Program-made: the position numbers and the translations under genes | In this document: positions 23,836 through 32,090 of the stretch, piece by piece | Numbering within the stretch: position 1 is the stretch's first letter | Layout of the letters: every line of letters starts with the position of its first letter | Source of the DNA: JBHELB01 sp041859045 | Lineage (GTDB): Bacteria > Hydrogenedentota > Hydrogenedentia > Hydrogenedentales > SLHB01 | Assembly (NCBI GenBank): GCA_041859045.1 | Contig: JBHELB010000068.1 | Coordinates: 12,516-76,515 of the forward strand | DNA length: 64,000 nucleotides | Direction of reading: 5' to 3' | The notes under the pieces: model-generated | Database searches by the model: none | Seen by the model: only the letters and a program-made list of their open reading frames with translations | Told to the model about the DNA's origin: nothing

Positions 23836-25221
23836 ATGAGCGAGCAAGAGAGTCTGTGGGACGGCGAACAGCAGTCAGACGCCTTGGCGAACACGACGAT
23901 TGGTCTTGGCGCGCGCGGCGCGACGCGTCCGGGACGCGCCGCCACGATCGGCATTGCGGACGAGTTTAGTTCGTTCGATCAACGCGCTGTTATTAAGGTG
24001 TGCGGCGTGGGCGGAGGCGGTGGCAACGCCGTTAGTCGCATGATCGCCTCCGGTCTCAAGGATGTCGACTTCATCACGATCAATACAGACGCCCATATCC
24101 TCAAGCTATCCCCCGCGGGTACGCGCCTTCAGATCGGTGCAGAAATGACCGGCGGACTGGGCGCAGGTGCGCGCCCGGAGATCGGCGAACAGGCTGCACT
24201 CGAAGACCGCGGACGCATCGAAGACGTCGTGCGCGGCGCGGATATGGTGTTTGTGACCGCCGGTCTTGGCGGCGGCACGGGCACGGGCGCTTGCCCCATC
24301 GTCGCGGAAGTCGCTCGCTCGCTCGGCGCACTCACCGTCGGCATCGTGACGCTTCCGTTCCACTTCGAAGGCATCGAGCGCATGCGCAACGCCGTCCGCG
24401 GACTCGATGCGCTTGAACCACACGTCGACACGCTCATCGTCGTGCCCAACGAGCGCGTCGCCGCGCTATGCCAAGGCAACATCTCCTTCCTCAACGCGTT
24501 CTCCCAGGCCGACGAAGTGCTGCACAACGGCGTGCGCGCCATCTCCGACCTCATCACCGTGCCGGGGCTCATCAACCTCGACTTCGCCGACGTTCGCACG
24601 ATCATGCAGGCCCGCGGTCGCGCGCTGATGGGCATCGGCGTCGCCGAGGGCGAAAACCGCGCCGTACGCGCCGCCGAAGAGGCCATCGTGTGCCCGTTGC
24701 TTGAGCAGTCGAGCATCGACGGCGCGATGGGCGTGATTGTGAACATCAAAGGCGGCTGCGACATCGGCATGCGCGAGGTGCAGGCCGCCGTCAGCACCGT
24801 GCAAAAGGCCGCTCACCCCAAGGCAAACATTATTTTTGGCGCGGTGGTCGACAACGAACAGCGTCCGGAACTGCAAGTGACCGTGATTGCCGCCGGGTTC
24901 CCGCAGGAGATCAAGCGAAACTACCTCGAACCGTTCGAGAACCAAGCTACACCGTCGCGCGAACGCGTCGCGCCCACGGTGGTCGAAGTGTCGAGCGCGC
25001 CGCCTACGCCGTCCGCGCCGCAGGCTGTCGCCCAGCACGAAGCGCCACGACCGGCCGCCGCGCCCGTTGCCGCCGCGCCAGCAGCGCCGCGCACGCCGGA
25101 ACCGCAACTCCTCTTCCCCGAAGACGCGCCGAAATCCGCTCAACCCGACGCGGCACAGCAAGAGGTCGAAGAGGATCTCGGGATCCCCGCATTCATGCGC
25201 CGTCGCCGCAGGATTGTGTAA
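23836..25221 (+). CDS. ftsZ: Cell-division GTPase FtsZ
   Basis: FtsZ polymerises into the division ring. The product of 461 residues has a 35-residue acidic N-terminal extension, then KVCGVGGGGGNAVSRMI, the tubulin signature GGGTGTGACP (about residue 145-154), the PNERV block and the T7 loop NLDFADVRTIM. A Pro/Ala-rich linker of about 90 residues follows, ending in the conserved peptide DLGIPAFMRRRRR that normally binds FtsA, ZipA or SepF. The start is the ATG at 23836 with GGAGGAAGG upstream. No ftsA lies beside it, so the membrane anchor must be elsewhere. A perfect hairpin follows at 25253. Confidence 0.97.
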   Translation: MSEQESLWDGEQQSDALANTTIGLGARGATRPGRAATIGIADEFSSFDQRAVIKVCGVGGGGGNAVSRMIASGLKDVDFITINTDAHILKLSPAGTRLQIGAEMTGGLGAGARPEIGEQAALEDRGRIEDVVRGADMVFVTAGLGGGTGTGACPIVAEVARSLGALTVGIVTLPFHFEGIERMRNAVRGLDALEPHVDTLIVVPNERVAALCQGNISFLNAFSQADEVLHNGVRAISDLITVPGLINLDFADVRTIMQARGRALMGIGVAEGENRAVRAAEEAIVCPLLEQSSIDGAMGVIVNIKGGCDIGMREVQAAVSTVQKAAHPKANIIFGAVVDNEQRPELQVTVIAAGFPQEIKRNYLEPFENQATPSRERVAPTVVEVSSAPPTPSAPQAVAQHEAPRPAAAPVAAAPAAPRTPEPQLLFPEDAPKSAQPDAAQQEVEEDLGIPAFMRRRRRIV

Positions 25222-25252
25222 CGTAGAGTAAAGAAAACGTATGCGACGTTCC

Positions 25253-25282
25253 GGGGGAAACTTCTTGAAAGAAGTTTCCCCC
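25253..25282 (+). terminator. Terminator-like hairpin of the G5A3 repeat family after ftsZ
   Basis: GGGGGAAACTTC (25253-25264) pairs perfectly with GAAGTTTCCCCC (25271-25282). The context CCGGGGGAAACTTCTT-GAAA-GAAGTTTCCC continues with GAACCCTTTCAAGAACTC, which looks like a longer dispersed repeat. It is nearly the same as the hairpin at 12192. Confidence 0.7.
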
Positions 25283-25350
25283 GAACCCTTTCAAGAACTC
25301 TTGGGCGCGCCGCATGCCTGTGGCGTATATGAAGTTTCTTTGGAAGGGGT

Positions 25351-25388
25351 CTGGGGGAACCTTTCCGTTCACAGAAAGGTTCCCCCAG
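25351..25388. repeat. Second G5A2-type hairpin, 15-bp stem
   Basis: CTGGGGGAACCTTTC (25351-25365) pairs perfectly with GAAAGGTTCCCCCAG (25374-25388) around an eight-base loop. It lies 70 bases from the previous hairpin and just beyond the end of the subtilase gene, so it can serve as that gene's terminator. Confidence 0.65.
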
Positions 25389-25401
25389 CAACGGGTCCAA
25401 T

Positions 25402-25458
25402 CCGCGCTATTCCCCTATGCAGTTCGACGTGCAGGTCTCGTGGATGACGACCGTGCGC
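25402..25458. repeat. Direct repeat A: duplicated queD 3' end
   Basis: This 57-base segment matches 26925-26987 with four mismatches and one six-base gap (GCAGTA missing here). It encodes the last residues of the subtilase in the same frame in which the other copy encodes the end of QueD. Confidence 0.85.
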
Positions 25459-26582
25459 GCACGCAAGGCGTTCAAAAATGCCCTCGGATTGACAACTGCG
25501 TCGCCTTCCGAATTCACAACGCGCGTCTTGACTAGAAGGTCACAGACTTCGTCGTACGTCAGCGATGGATTGACCTGCAGGCCAAGCGCAGCGAGTCCAG
25601 CCACATATGGAATGAGCCAACTGAACCCGCCATCGCTCCAATAGATGTAGGAGTCTTCGCCGCGGTTAGTTCCTGTTGTGCGGTAGTCGGCTGGAACAAG
25701 CACGCATCTTCCCGACTTTCTGCTGCAATGATAGCGTTTGTTCCGTCGGTGTTGTACGGGATCATTTCGATCTTGGTTGGGGCTACATCCACCTAGCGCG
25801 AAGCCCTGTTCGGAAACAGAGTTCGAATAGAATACCATGATGCCTGCGGTGGCCGCCTTCTGCGTGGTTTCCCGCCATTTTTCCCATTTCGAATCTCCCA
25901 AGCGCAGACCGTCAGAGATGGAGACAAGACGAACCTTGTTCTTTTCGGGAAGGGACTCGTTCAGGGCTATCAACGCATCCATCGCCTCGGTGTAATTGTC
26001 AAAGTTTTCGCCATTGTCTGGCACTGCAAAGTAGTAGAGCTTTGCCCCTGGTGCAACGCCACAGGTCTTGCCACACAGGATGGAGGCGCAAGCCATGCCA
26101 TGGAAGTGAGTTCGGTCGTCCTCGCCAATCTGTCGATACACGATATTCTCGCGAATTTCCGAGTGTGTTGCTAGAATAGGTTTGTCGAAGATCGCTACCG
26201 ACACTCCCTTTCCCGTGATGCCTTCGGCATGCAGTGCACGCACGCCTAGCCCGGGATCACGGCATTTCTCAAGCCACCCCGACGGCTCAAAGCCAACTGG
26301 GAGTTTTGAGGTGTTAGGCCATTTCGTGTAGGTGTCGTACGTAAAACGGGAGAGACAATCTAGCGAGACGCCCGTCATATCTTTCTCAGACATGTCTTTC
26401 GCACAAAATCCGACGATGCTGTCCACACTGCCGGGTTCGCTCTTCGGTAGAGACTCGTCGGTCACCTTGTCAGGAAGAGTGTTGGGATTCACCCCATACT
26501 GGACAAACACCTCACGCTCATTTGAATAGATTTCCCCTGCCCCGAGAACGGCAATAAGTATAGACGCCATAAGCCTTTCCAT
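25407..26582 (-). CDS. Subtilisin-like serine protease with QueD-derived tail
   Basis: The 391-residue product has the S8 triad in order: Asp in GVSVAIFDKPI, His in THFHGMACASILCG and Ser in GGFSWLIPYVAGLAALG (a variant of GTSxAxPYVAG). Many cysteines suggest an exported protein, and ERLMASILIAVLGAGEIYSN at the start could be a weak signal peptide. The ATG at 26582 has GAGAGGAG 11 bases upstream. The last 16 residues (TVVIHETCTSNCIGE) copy the QueD C-terminus TIVIHETCTSSCIYCGE, minus two residues, showing that the gene was joined to a duplicated queD end. G+C is about 52% in sampled lines against about 67% in queD, which supports horizontal origin. Confidence 0.85.
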   Translation of the reverse strand: MERLMASILIAVLGAGEIYSNEREVFVQYGVNPNTLPDKVTDESLPKSEPGSVDSIVGFCAKDMSEKDMTGVSLDCLSRFTYDTYTKWPNTSKLPVGFEPSGWLEKCRDPGLGVRALHAEGITGKGVSVAIFDKPILATHSEIRENIVYRQIGEDDRTHFHGMACASILCGKTCGVAPGAKLYYFAVPDNGENFDNYTEAMDALIALNESLPEKNKVRLVSISDGLRLGDSKWEKWRETTQKAATAGIMVFYSNSVSEQGFALGGCSPNQDRNDPVQHRRNKRYHCSRKSGRCVLVPADYRTTGTNRGEDSYIYWSDGGFSWLIPYVAGLAALGLQVNPSLTYDEVCDLLVKTRVVNSEGDAVVNPRAFLNALRARTVVIHETCTSNCIGE

Positions 26583-26585
26583 TTC

Positions 26586-26870
26586 TTGGGGTACTCCTCT
26601 CGTATATTGGTTTACATAGCCTCTACGGAGCGTTGTCTTCCGGCTGCCAGTTCCACCGGAAATTCCCACGAAAGCGACCGTGTCTGCCCGTTTCTCCTTC
26701 AGTAGAGACGCCGCCGAATGGTTATTTTCCGAAAAGGAAGGCCGTTCGGCATCGTGCGGCGTGCCGGGTCGTCGTCGTGCGGCGAGCAGAAGCGAGACCA
26801 TGCTGGTGGTTTCAGACACCGGCTTCCGGAAGGCTTTGGCAGATGCAGCGGCTCAAAATAGGGCGTCATC
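26586..26870 (-). pseudogene. Possible remnant reading frame upstream of the subtilase
   Basis: The 347 bases between the subtilase start and the queD end hold no intact gene. An ATG at 26870 has GGAGG six bases upstream and opens MTPYFEPLHL, but stops after about 60 codons. Another frame is open through the same DNA and into the subtilase (KPVSETTSMVSLLLAARRRP ... VAFVGISGGTGSRKTTL), with a P-loop-like GGTGSRKTT. One frameshift after MTPYFE would join them. This could be the 5' part of a broken ATPase gene, possibly brought in with the protease. The evidence is weak, and non-coding DNA is equally possible. Confidence 0.25.
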
Positions 26871-26924
26871 GCGGACCTCCTTCTTCGGACCGGCCCCTAG
26901 GATAGCACAGGGTGCGGCGCGTCT

Positions 26925-26987
26925 CCGCGTTATTCCCCGCAGTAGATGCAGCTCGACGTGCAGGTCTCGTGGATGACGATCGTGCGC
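26925..26987. repeat. Direct repeat B: native queD 3' end
   Basis: This 63-base copy encodes the genuine C-terminus of QueD and its stop. Together with repeat A (25402-25458) it brackets the low-G+C subtilase segment of about 1.5 kb. Confidence 0.85.
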
Positions 26988-27628
26988 AGGCCGGGTGTGC
27001 GCGGCGCGAGGCGTTCCCAGATCCACCCGGCGAGGTTTTCAGACGTGGCGTTTTCGAGTCCCGGCAGTTCATTGAGGCAGGAGTGATCCAACGCCTCGTA
27101 GAGTTCGCGCAACGCGGAAAGGACCGTGTCGGGCTCTTCAGCGCCGACCTCGATGCGGTAACTGTGGCCGTGCATGCGGTGGCACTTGTGGTGCATCGGC
27201 GTGCGCGGCAGGTGGTGCGCCGCTTCAAACCCAAACGCGATCCGTCCGGGCAAGCCGCACGCGCGATTGGGGAAAAGGAAGATCGGCTTAAACGCCAAAT
27301 CGCCGCGCAGCGTTAACGTCACGCGGCTCAGCCCAGGCACGCGCGGGCCCAAGTTCTCGAGAACCCATGCCTGAACCCCCGGCAGGTCCACCGCACCGAT
27401 TCCGTCGATGGCATTCAGCGTGTTGTGGTCGAGTTGTTGATGCAGCGGGCCGAAGGCGCGCTTGATGTCGCCGAAATCGACAATCCAGCCCATCGTGTCG
27501 TCGACCGCGCCCTCCACCTCAACGTCCAGCCGGTAGCTATGTCCATGCAAGCGGGCGCGCGCGCCACCCGCGGGTTTGTTCTGGTGCGCCGCCTCGAAGT
27601 AGAACTGTTTGATAAGTTTTCCGCGCAT
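26930..27628 (-). CDS. queD: Tandem two-domain QueD (6-carboxytetrahydropterin synthase)
   Basis: QueD converts 7,8-dihydroneopterin triphosphate to 6-carboxy-tetrahydropterin in queuosine or deazaguanine synthesis. The 232-residue protein contains two PTPS-fold copies. Copy 1 (residues 1-115) keeps the zinc histidines (FEAAH, LHGHSY) and LDHNTLN, but has ARARLHGH where the catalytic Cys should be. Copy 2 (about 130-232) has HHKCHRMHGHSY with the Cys, ALDHSCLNEL, ENLAGWIWERL and the closing VIHETCTSS. Thus probably only the second copy is active. The ATG at 27628 shares its A with the queE stop codon, so both genes are translated together. Confidence 0.9.
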   Translation of the reverse strand: MRGKLIKQFYFEAAHQNKPAGGARARLHGHSYRLDVEVEGAVDDTMGWIVDFGDIKRAFGPLHQQLDHNTLNAIDGIGAVDLPGVQAWVLENLGPRVPGLSRVTLTLRGDLAFKPIFLFPNRACGLPGRIAFGFEAAHHLPRTPMHHKCHRMHGHSYRIEVGAEEPDTVLSALRELYEALDHSCLNELPGLENATSENLAGWIWERLAPRTPGLRTIVIHETCTSSCIYCGE

Positions 27629-28320
27629 CACACGCCTCTCTGCGCTGGGTCCCAGATTATTTTGTGCAACTGCAACTGGAAACGCACCGGGAGTCCGTCC
27701 GCCAAAATCCACGCCGCCAATTCCCGAGGCTCCACACGGCCCATGACCGGCGCGAAAAGCACGCTATGACAGCGCGTGGCGAGCGTATGCTCGAGTAACG
27801 TCGCCTTGGCCCAATCATAGTCGGCCCGATCCGCGATCACGAATTTCACTTCGTCCTGCGGGCGCAGCCTTCCAACATTTCCCCAATCGTTTTGCGCCGA
27901 TTCGCCGCTTCCTGGACACTTGATGTCCATGATTCGCACCACCCCTTCGGGCAGCACGTCAATGGGCAACGCGCCGCTCGTCTCGCACAGCACCGTGTAC
28001 CCCGCGTCGAGCAACGCCTGCGCAAGCGCCGGTGTGCCTCGCTGCGACAGCGGCTCGCCACCGGTGATTTCGACCAATCCGCAGCGGTACTCGGCGCAAC
28101 GGCGGAGGATTTCGGCGATGCTCAGCGCGGAGCCCTCGCTAAACGCATACGTGGTGTCGCACCAGTCGCAGCGCAGAGGGCATCCCGCGAGCCTTACAAA
28201 CACGCACGGCAGCCCCGCCCAGGTCGATTCGCCCTGGATACTGTGAAAAATCTCGTTCACCGACACCGTGACGGCGGAAAGCGCCGGGCGGTCCGGCTGC
28301 GACGGCAAAGAATCGTTCAC
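27628..28320 (-). CDS. queE: 7-carboxy-7-deazaguanine synthase (radical SAM)
   Basis: QueE rearranges 6-carboxy-tetrahydropterin to 7-carboxy-7-deazaguanine, the next step after QueD. The 230-residue product has the short QueE radical SAM motif CPLRCDWCDT (CxxxCxxC, about residues 47-56), the preceding EIFHSIQGESTWAGLPCVFVRLAG, EITGGEPL and KCPGSGE. The start is GTG at 28320 with GGAGG six bases upstream. A perfect TATAAT lies at 28344-28349 on the same strand. queC and queF are not in this window. Confidence 0.95.
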   Translation of the reverse strand: MNDSLPSQPDRPALSAVTVSVNEIFHSIQGESTWAGLPCVFVRLAGCPLRCDWCDTTYAFSEGSALSIAEILRRCAEYRCGLVEITGGEPLSQRGTPALAQALLDAGYTVLCETSGALPIDVLPEGVVRIMDIKCPGSGESAQNDWGNVGRLRPQDEVKFVIADRADYDWAKATLLEHTLATRCHSVLFAPVMGRVEPRELAAWILADGLPVRFQLQLHKIIWDPAQRGV

Positions 28321-28343
28321 AACAGGCCTCCAAAGAAGAGACT

Positions 28344-28349
28344 ATTATA
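28344..28349 (-). promoter_or_regulatory. -10 element of the queE-queD operon
   Basis: TATAAT reads perfectly on the minus strand, 24 bases before the GTG start of queE. A good -35 element is not visible (CCCTGC at the 17-base distance). The leader would be under 20 bases and contains the ribosome-binding site. Confidence 0.5.
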
Positions 28350-28446
28350 CCTAATTCCGGTGCGGCGCAGGGAATTGCCACGTGCAAAGCGCGTCCCGTC
28401 TCCGTTACGATGGCTTCGGTCACCAACAAGGGGTATGCGCAGACGT

Positions 28447-29496
28447 ATGGGAACCCGGACCTCACGAAGCGCAAAGGAATACGAAGCGTTACACGCAAGC
28501 TACCTGGCGTTGCGCCGCGAGGTGGACCATCTCAGCGCGCTCCGCGAGATTTGGTTGGCGATCAGCGGCTCGCTCGATCTCGGGGAAACGCTGACCGCTA
28601 TTGCCCGTGTCGTGCAGGCCGAACTCGATGTGCGGCGCCTGACGATCTTTGAGCTCAGCCAAGACGGCGGCACGGCGCAGCCGGTTATTGCAAAGTACGG
28701 CGAGGATCTTATCGGCCGCGAGCGGTTGCTGGAAGAGGTCGTGCCCTTACGCGGCACGCCACTGGGCAAGGCGGTGACCTCGCGCTTGGTGATACTGCAC
28801 ACGGACGCGATCGCGTCCGCCGCGTATGTCCCGCTCATGGCGCACGGCGAGACCCTTGGCGTGTTGCGTCTTGAAGAGCGACGCGACGGCCGCCCGTTTA
28901 CGGAAGATCACGCCGCGTTGTTTCGGCTGCTAAGCCCGCACATCGGCACCGCAATTCGTAATGCCAGGCTGTACGCCATGGCCGTGACCGATGGCCTCAC
29001 CGGGCTTTACGTGCGCCGCTACTTTGACTTGCGCATGGCCGAAGAACTGCAACAGGCACAGCGCTATGGCCGTTTGTTTGCGCTGCTGATGTTCGATATC
29101 GATCATTTTAAGCGTCTGAATGACACGTATGGCCACCAGACCGGCGATGCCGTGCTCAAGCAGTTCGCGGCGTTGCTTCGCGCCAACACGCGCAAGGCCG
29201 ACATTTGCTGCCGCTACGGCGGGGAGGAAATGGCGGTCATCTTGCCCGAAACGCGGCTTGAAGAGGCGGTAGGGTTGGGGCGTAAGCTGAACGAGCGCGT
29301 GGGAACTCACCCGTTTCGCGGCGCGCAGGAAGAGGAGCTTCACGTCACCGTGAGTGTGGGCGTGGCGGCATACGGTCGGGAGATAACGGGCGCGGCGGAG
29401 ATGATTCGCGCGGCGGACGAAGCGCTTTACCGCGCCAAACACGAAGGGCGCGACTGCGTACGGTGGCACGACGCAGCGCGCGGGGGAGTAACATGA
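28447..29496 (+). CDS. GAF-GGDEF diguanylate cyclase
   Basis: The product of about 349 residues starts with a short coiled helix (EYEALHASYLALRREVDHLS). A GAF sensor domain follows (about 30-165: AIARVVQAELDVRRLTIFEL, AYVPLMAHGETLGVLRLEER), then a GGDEF domain (about 180-345). The catalytic motif is RYGGEEMAV, preceded at the right distance by RKAD, a canonical RxxD inhibitory site, so it should make c-di-GMP with product feedback. DIDHFKRLNDTYGH is intact. The start is uncertain: ATG at 28447 or 28435. It overlaps the next gene by four bases (ATGA), suggesting that c-di-GMP production is coupled to the glycosyltransferase. It is divergent from queE. Confidence 0.9.
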   Translation: MGTRTSRSAKEYEALHASYLALRREVDHLSALREIWLAISGSLDLGETLTAIARVVQAELDVRRLTIFELSQDGGTAQPVIAKYGEDLIGRERLLEEVVPLRGTPLGKAVTSRLVILHTDAIASAAYVPLMAHGETLGVLRLEERRDGRPFTEDHAALFRLLSPHIGTAIRNARLYAMAVTDGLTGLYVRRYFDLRMAEELQQAQRYGRLFALLMFDIDHFKRLNDTYGHQTGDAVLKQFAALLRANTRKADICCRYGGEEMAVILPETRLEEAVGLGRKLNERVGTHPFRGAQEEELHVTVSVGVAAYGREITGAAEMIRAADEALYRAKHEGRDCVRWHDAARGGVT

Positions 29497-32063
29497 CCGG
29501 AAAGCGTTCGCCTTTGTATAACCACGAGAAGGATCGCACGTCTTGGGGCCTAGTCGCGGCGCTATGGGGAATCGGCCTTGTGGCGGTGGCGTTGCGGGTC
29601 TATCGCCTCGACGCCGACAGCCTGAACACCGACGAAATCAGCACCTACCTCGGGGCGATCAAGCCGTGGTGGGACTGCCTGACTCATCGCATCTATCCCT
29701 TGTACTATTTGTTGGCGCGCGCCGCGCTGCAACTCGGCGGCGGGGACGTGTGGCTTCGAATTCCCAGCGTCGCGGCGGGCGTGCTCGGGGTGTTCGCGCT
29801 GTACGGCGGCGTGCGCTCAAGTCACGGGCGCGGCCCGGCGCTGGCTGCGGCGTTGCTGCTGGCCGTGTCCGCGTTCCACATTCAATACAGCCGCGAGGCG
29901 CGATTCTACGCCCTCGCGATGTTGCTCGCCGTGATGCTGGTGTGGTCGTTGTACCGCGCGCTCGAAGACGGCGGTCTGCTTCGTTGGGCGGTCTATGTGC
30001 TCACAGCGAACCTGGCGTTCATCACCCACCTCAGCCTCGCGCCTTTCGTGGCGGCGATCACCATGGCGGCGTTTCTCGTGCTGCCCTGGGCAATACGAGA
30101 AGGGCGCGAATGGCAGGCGCTCCGGCGTTACGCCGCACTCATCGTGGCTACTACCTTGACGCCACTGGCGATAGGCGCGCTGTTTTGGCGTAGCGGCGGC
30201 GCATGGCCGTCACAACTGCTCAAGTTCCACTGGCCCATGCCCACTGTCTCCGCCGCAACCGAAGCGGTGGCGGTACAAGATGTCGCCGAGCGTTATTTCC
30301 TTACGCCCATGCAATACTTGGGGTTCTTCCGCGAGTTCGTGGCATGCACGCCCTACGGCGACGCCCCGGTGATCGGCATTCTTGTCGGACTCGGCCTGTT
30401 GACCCTGCTGGGGTTGCTCTCCTGCGTACGCCGGGCTCCGGCGCTGGGCGCACTCATTGTGGCAGGTATTGTGCTTACTCCGGCGCCGTTCTTCTTCACC
30501 TCGGCGGGGCATTGGTGGGAGGCAAAGTACTTCGCCGCCGCATGGCCGCTTGCCTTGTGGCTTTGCGCGGCGGGAATGGGCGTGTTCGCCGAAACCTTGG
30601 CGCGTCCCGCAAAGAACGGAGCCACGCACACCGCGCTGAGCGCCGGCGCTCTGCTGCTCTGCCTCGTGTTGCCCGCTGCGCCGTTCTACTCGGGGCTTAC
30701 GGGATTGTTTGGCCCTCGATGGACCATGTCTCACTCCGACTGGAAGGGCGCGGCGTCGTCTATGGCGCGCACGTTGGAGCACGACGATCTTGTGTATTAT
30801 CTCGCCGACTTCGGCGAGCCCGCAGCGGCATTGGATCGCCCCTTGCGTTTCTACCTGCCGCGCTACGTGGAGGACGGCGACGCCCGTCTGTTCGCCACTC
30901 AACCGTATGTTGGTCGCGCAACCGGGGAAGATATAAAGAAAACCTTGCGCCAATCGCCGTTCGCGGCTGCTTGGTTTTTCACGCATGACCCGGCGACCGT
31001 GGCTGCGGATACAGTACAACTTCTTCAGCGCTTGGGTGCGCAACGGCGCGACTACGGCGGGCTTACGGTGTGGGCGTTGGGCAGACCCACGCGGAACCTT
31101 TTTACGCTTGCGGGATTCGAGGACGAGTCACTTCAGGGGATTGGCCCTCCCGCCTATTGGGGTAATGCGAGTGAGGCCTTTGAAGGCGCGCACAGTCTGC
31201 GCGTCGAAAATCGCGAGGGGCGCGGTACGGTGAGCATGGGCCTGCCGCTGAGCGACGACGTGTCGACGCTGCGAAATACCCGCTTCCGCGCATGGAACAG
31301 TGGCGTACCCGCGGGGTGGACGTTGGTCGACGCCGCCAGCGCGAGCCTGTTGCGTCCTCCCGCGCCAGGCGCAGTACAAACACCGCTCGTCATTGCGCCC
31401 GGTCCAGCGGCCGTTGTTTTGAGACAACCAATCACGGTGGGGCGCGCGCCGGGACATACCGTGACGGTGAACGCAAAAGCGACTGTTGCGCCGGGCGCGG
31501 AACTGCGCGTTACGTTGCGGTACCGCACCGCGCAGGACATCGCACGCACCCTCAGCATTCCCGCCGACGGCGCATCGCATGCCCAAACGCTCGACGAAGC
31601 CGTTCCGCTGGACGCCGATCCGCGTAGTTTCGTCGTCGAGATCGAACGTGTTGCGAGCGCTGCCGGCGATGCCTCACTCGAAGAGGTGAATCTTCAAGTA
31701 CAGGCTCCGGGCGAGACCATCGACCCCCTGCAACCCTATACGCTATCCCTCATGATGCGCTACTGGGATGTCCCGCTCTACGGCGAGATGGGCAGCATCG
31801 GCGTGATGGGCACGGATGCCAACGGAGAGACCTTCACGAAACCATTGATCGAGTTTGGCGATGGCGCGGACTGGCGGCGTCTGGTGTTCCATTTCGATCC
31901 AAGCAAAGACTTTCCGAACGGAGCGCGGTCGCTGCGATTGCTGGTTGCGATGCCCCCCCAAGGCACACTGTTCCTCGACAACGTGCAGTTTGAGGCGGGG
32001 ACACGCCCTACGCTGTTCACTGCGGGCACGAGAATCCCGCATGACGAGGTCATTGGACCGTGA
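29493..32063 (+). CDS. Membrane glycosyltransferase (PMT/ArnT-like, GT-C fold)
   Basis: The 856-residue protein has a GT-C type membrane half (residues of about 15-420). About ten hydrophobic segments can be seen, with the catalytic-loop acidic motif LNTDEISTYLG at residues 45-55 and FHIQYSREARFYALAML, both typical of dolichyl-/polyprenyl-phosphate sugar transferases of the ArnT/DUF2723 group. The second half is soluble and extracytoplasmic, with beta-rich jelly-roll-like patterns (GFEDESLQGIGPPAYWGN, LFLDNVQFEAG) that may bind carbohydrate. The ATG at 29493 overlaps the cyclase stop, with GGGGGAG upstream. Acceptor and sugar are unknown; an exopolysaccharide or envelope glycan role under c-di-GMP control is plausible. 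Confidence 0.8.
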   Translation: MTGKRSPLYNHEKDRTSWGLVAALWGIGLVAVALRVYRLDADSLNTDEISTYLGAIKPWWDCLTHRIYPLYYLLARAALQLGGGDVWLRIPSVAAGVLGVFALYGGVRSSHGRGPALAAALLLAVSAFHIQYSREARFYALAMLLAVMLVWSLYRALEDGGLLRWAVYVLTANLAFITHLSLAPFVAAITMAAFLVLPWAIREGREWQALRRYAALIVATTLTPLAIGALFWRSGGAWPSQLLKFHWPMPTVSAATEAVAVQDVAERYFLTPMQYLGFFREFVACTPYGDAPVIGILVGLGLLTLLGLLSCVRRAPALGALIVAGIVLTPAPFFFTSAGHWWEAKYFAAAWPLALWLCAAGMGVFAETLARPAKNGATHTALSAGALLLCLVLPAAPFYSGLTGLFGPRWTMSHSDWKGAASSMARTLEHDDLVYYLADFGEPAAALDRPLRFYLPRYVEDGDARLFATQPYVGRATGEDIKKTLRQSPFAAAWFFTHDPATVAADTVQLLQRLGAQRRDYGGLTVWALGRPTRNLFTLAGFEDESLQGIGPPAYWGNASEAFEGAHSLRVENREGRGTVSMGLPLSDDVSTLRNTRFRAWNSGVPAGWTLVDAASASLLRPPAPGAVQTPLVIAPGPAAVVLRQPITVGRAPGHTVTVNAKATVAPGAELRVTLRYRTAQDIARTLSIPADGASHAQTLDEAVPLDADPRSFVVEIERVASAAGDASLEEVNLQVQAPGETIDPLQPYTLSLMMRYWDVPLYGEMGSIGVMGTDANGETFTKPLIEFGDGADWRRLVFHFDPSKDFPNGARSLRLLVAMPPQGTLFLDNVQFEAGTRPTLFTAGTRIPHDEVIGP

Positions 32064-32090
32064 GCTTCCGTCAGCGCGAAGGATGTCGGC

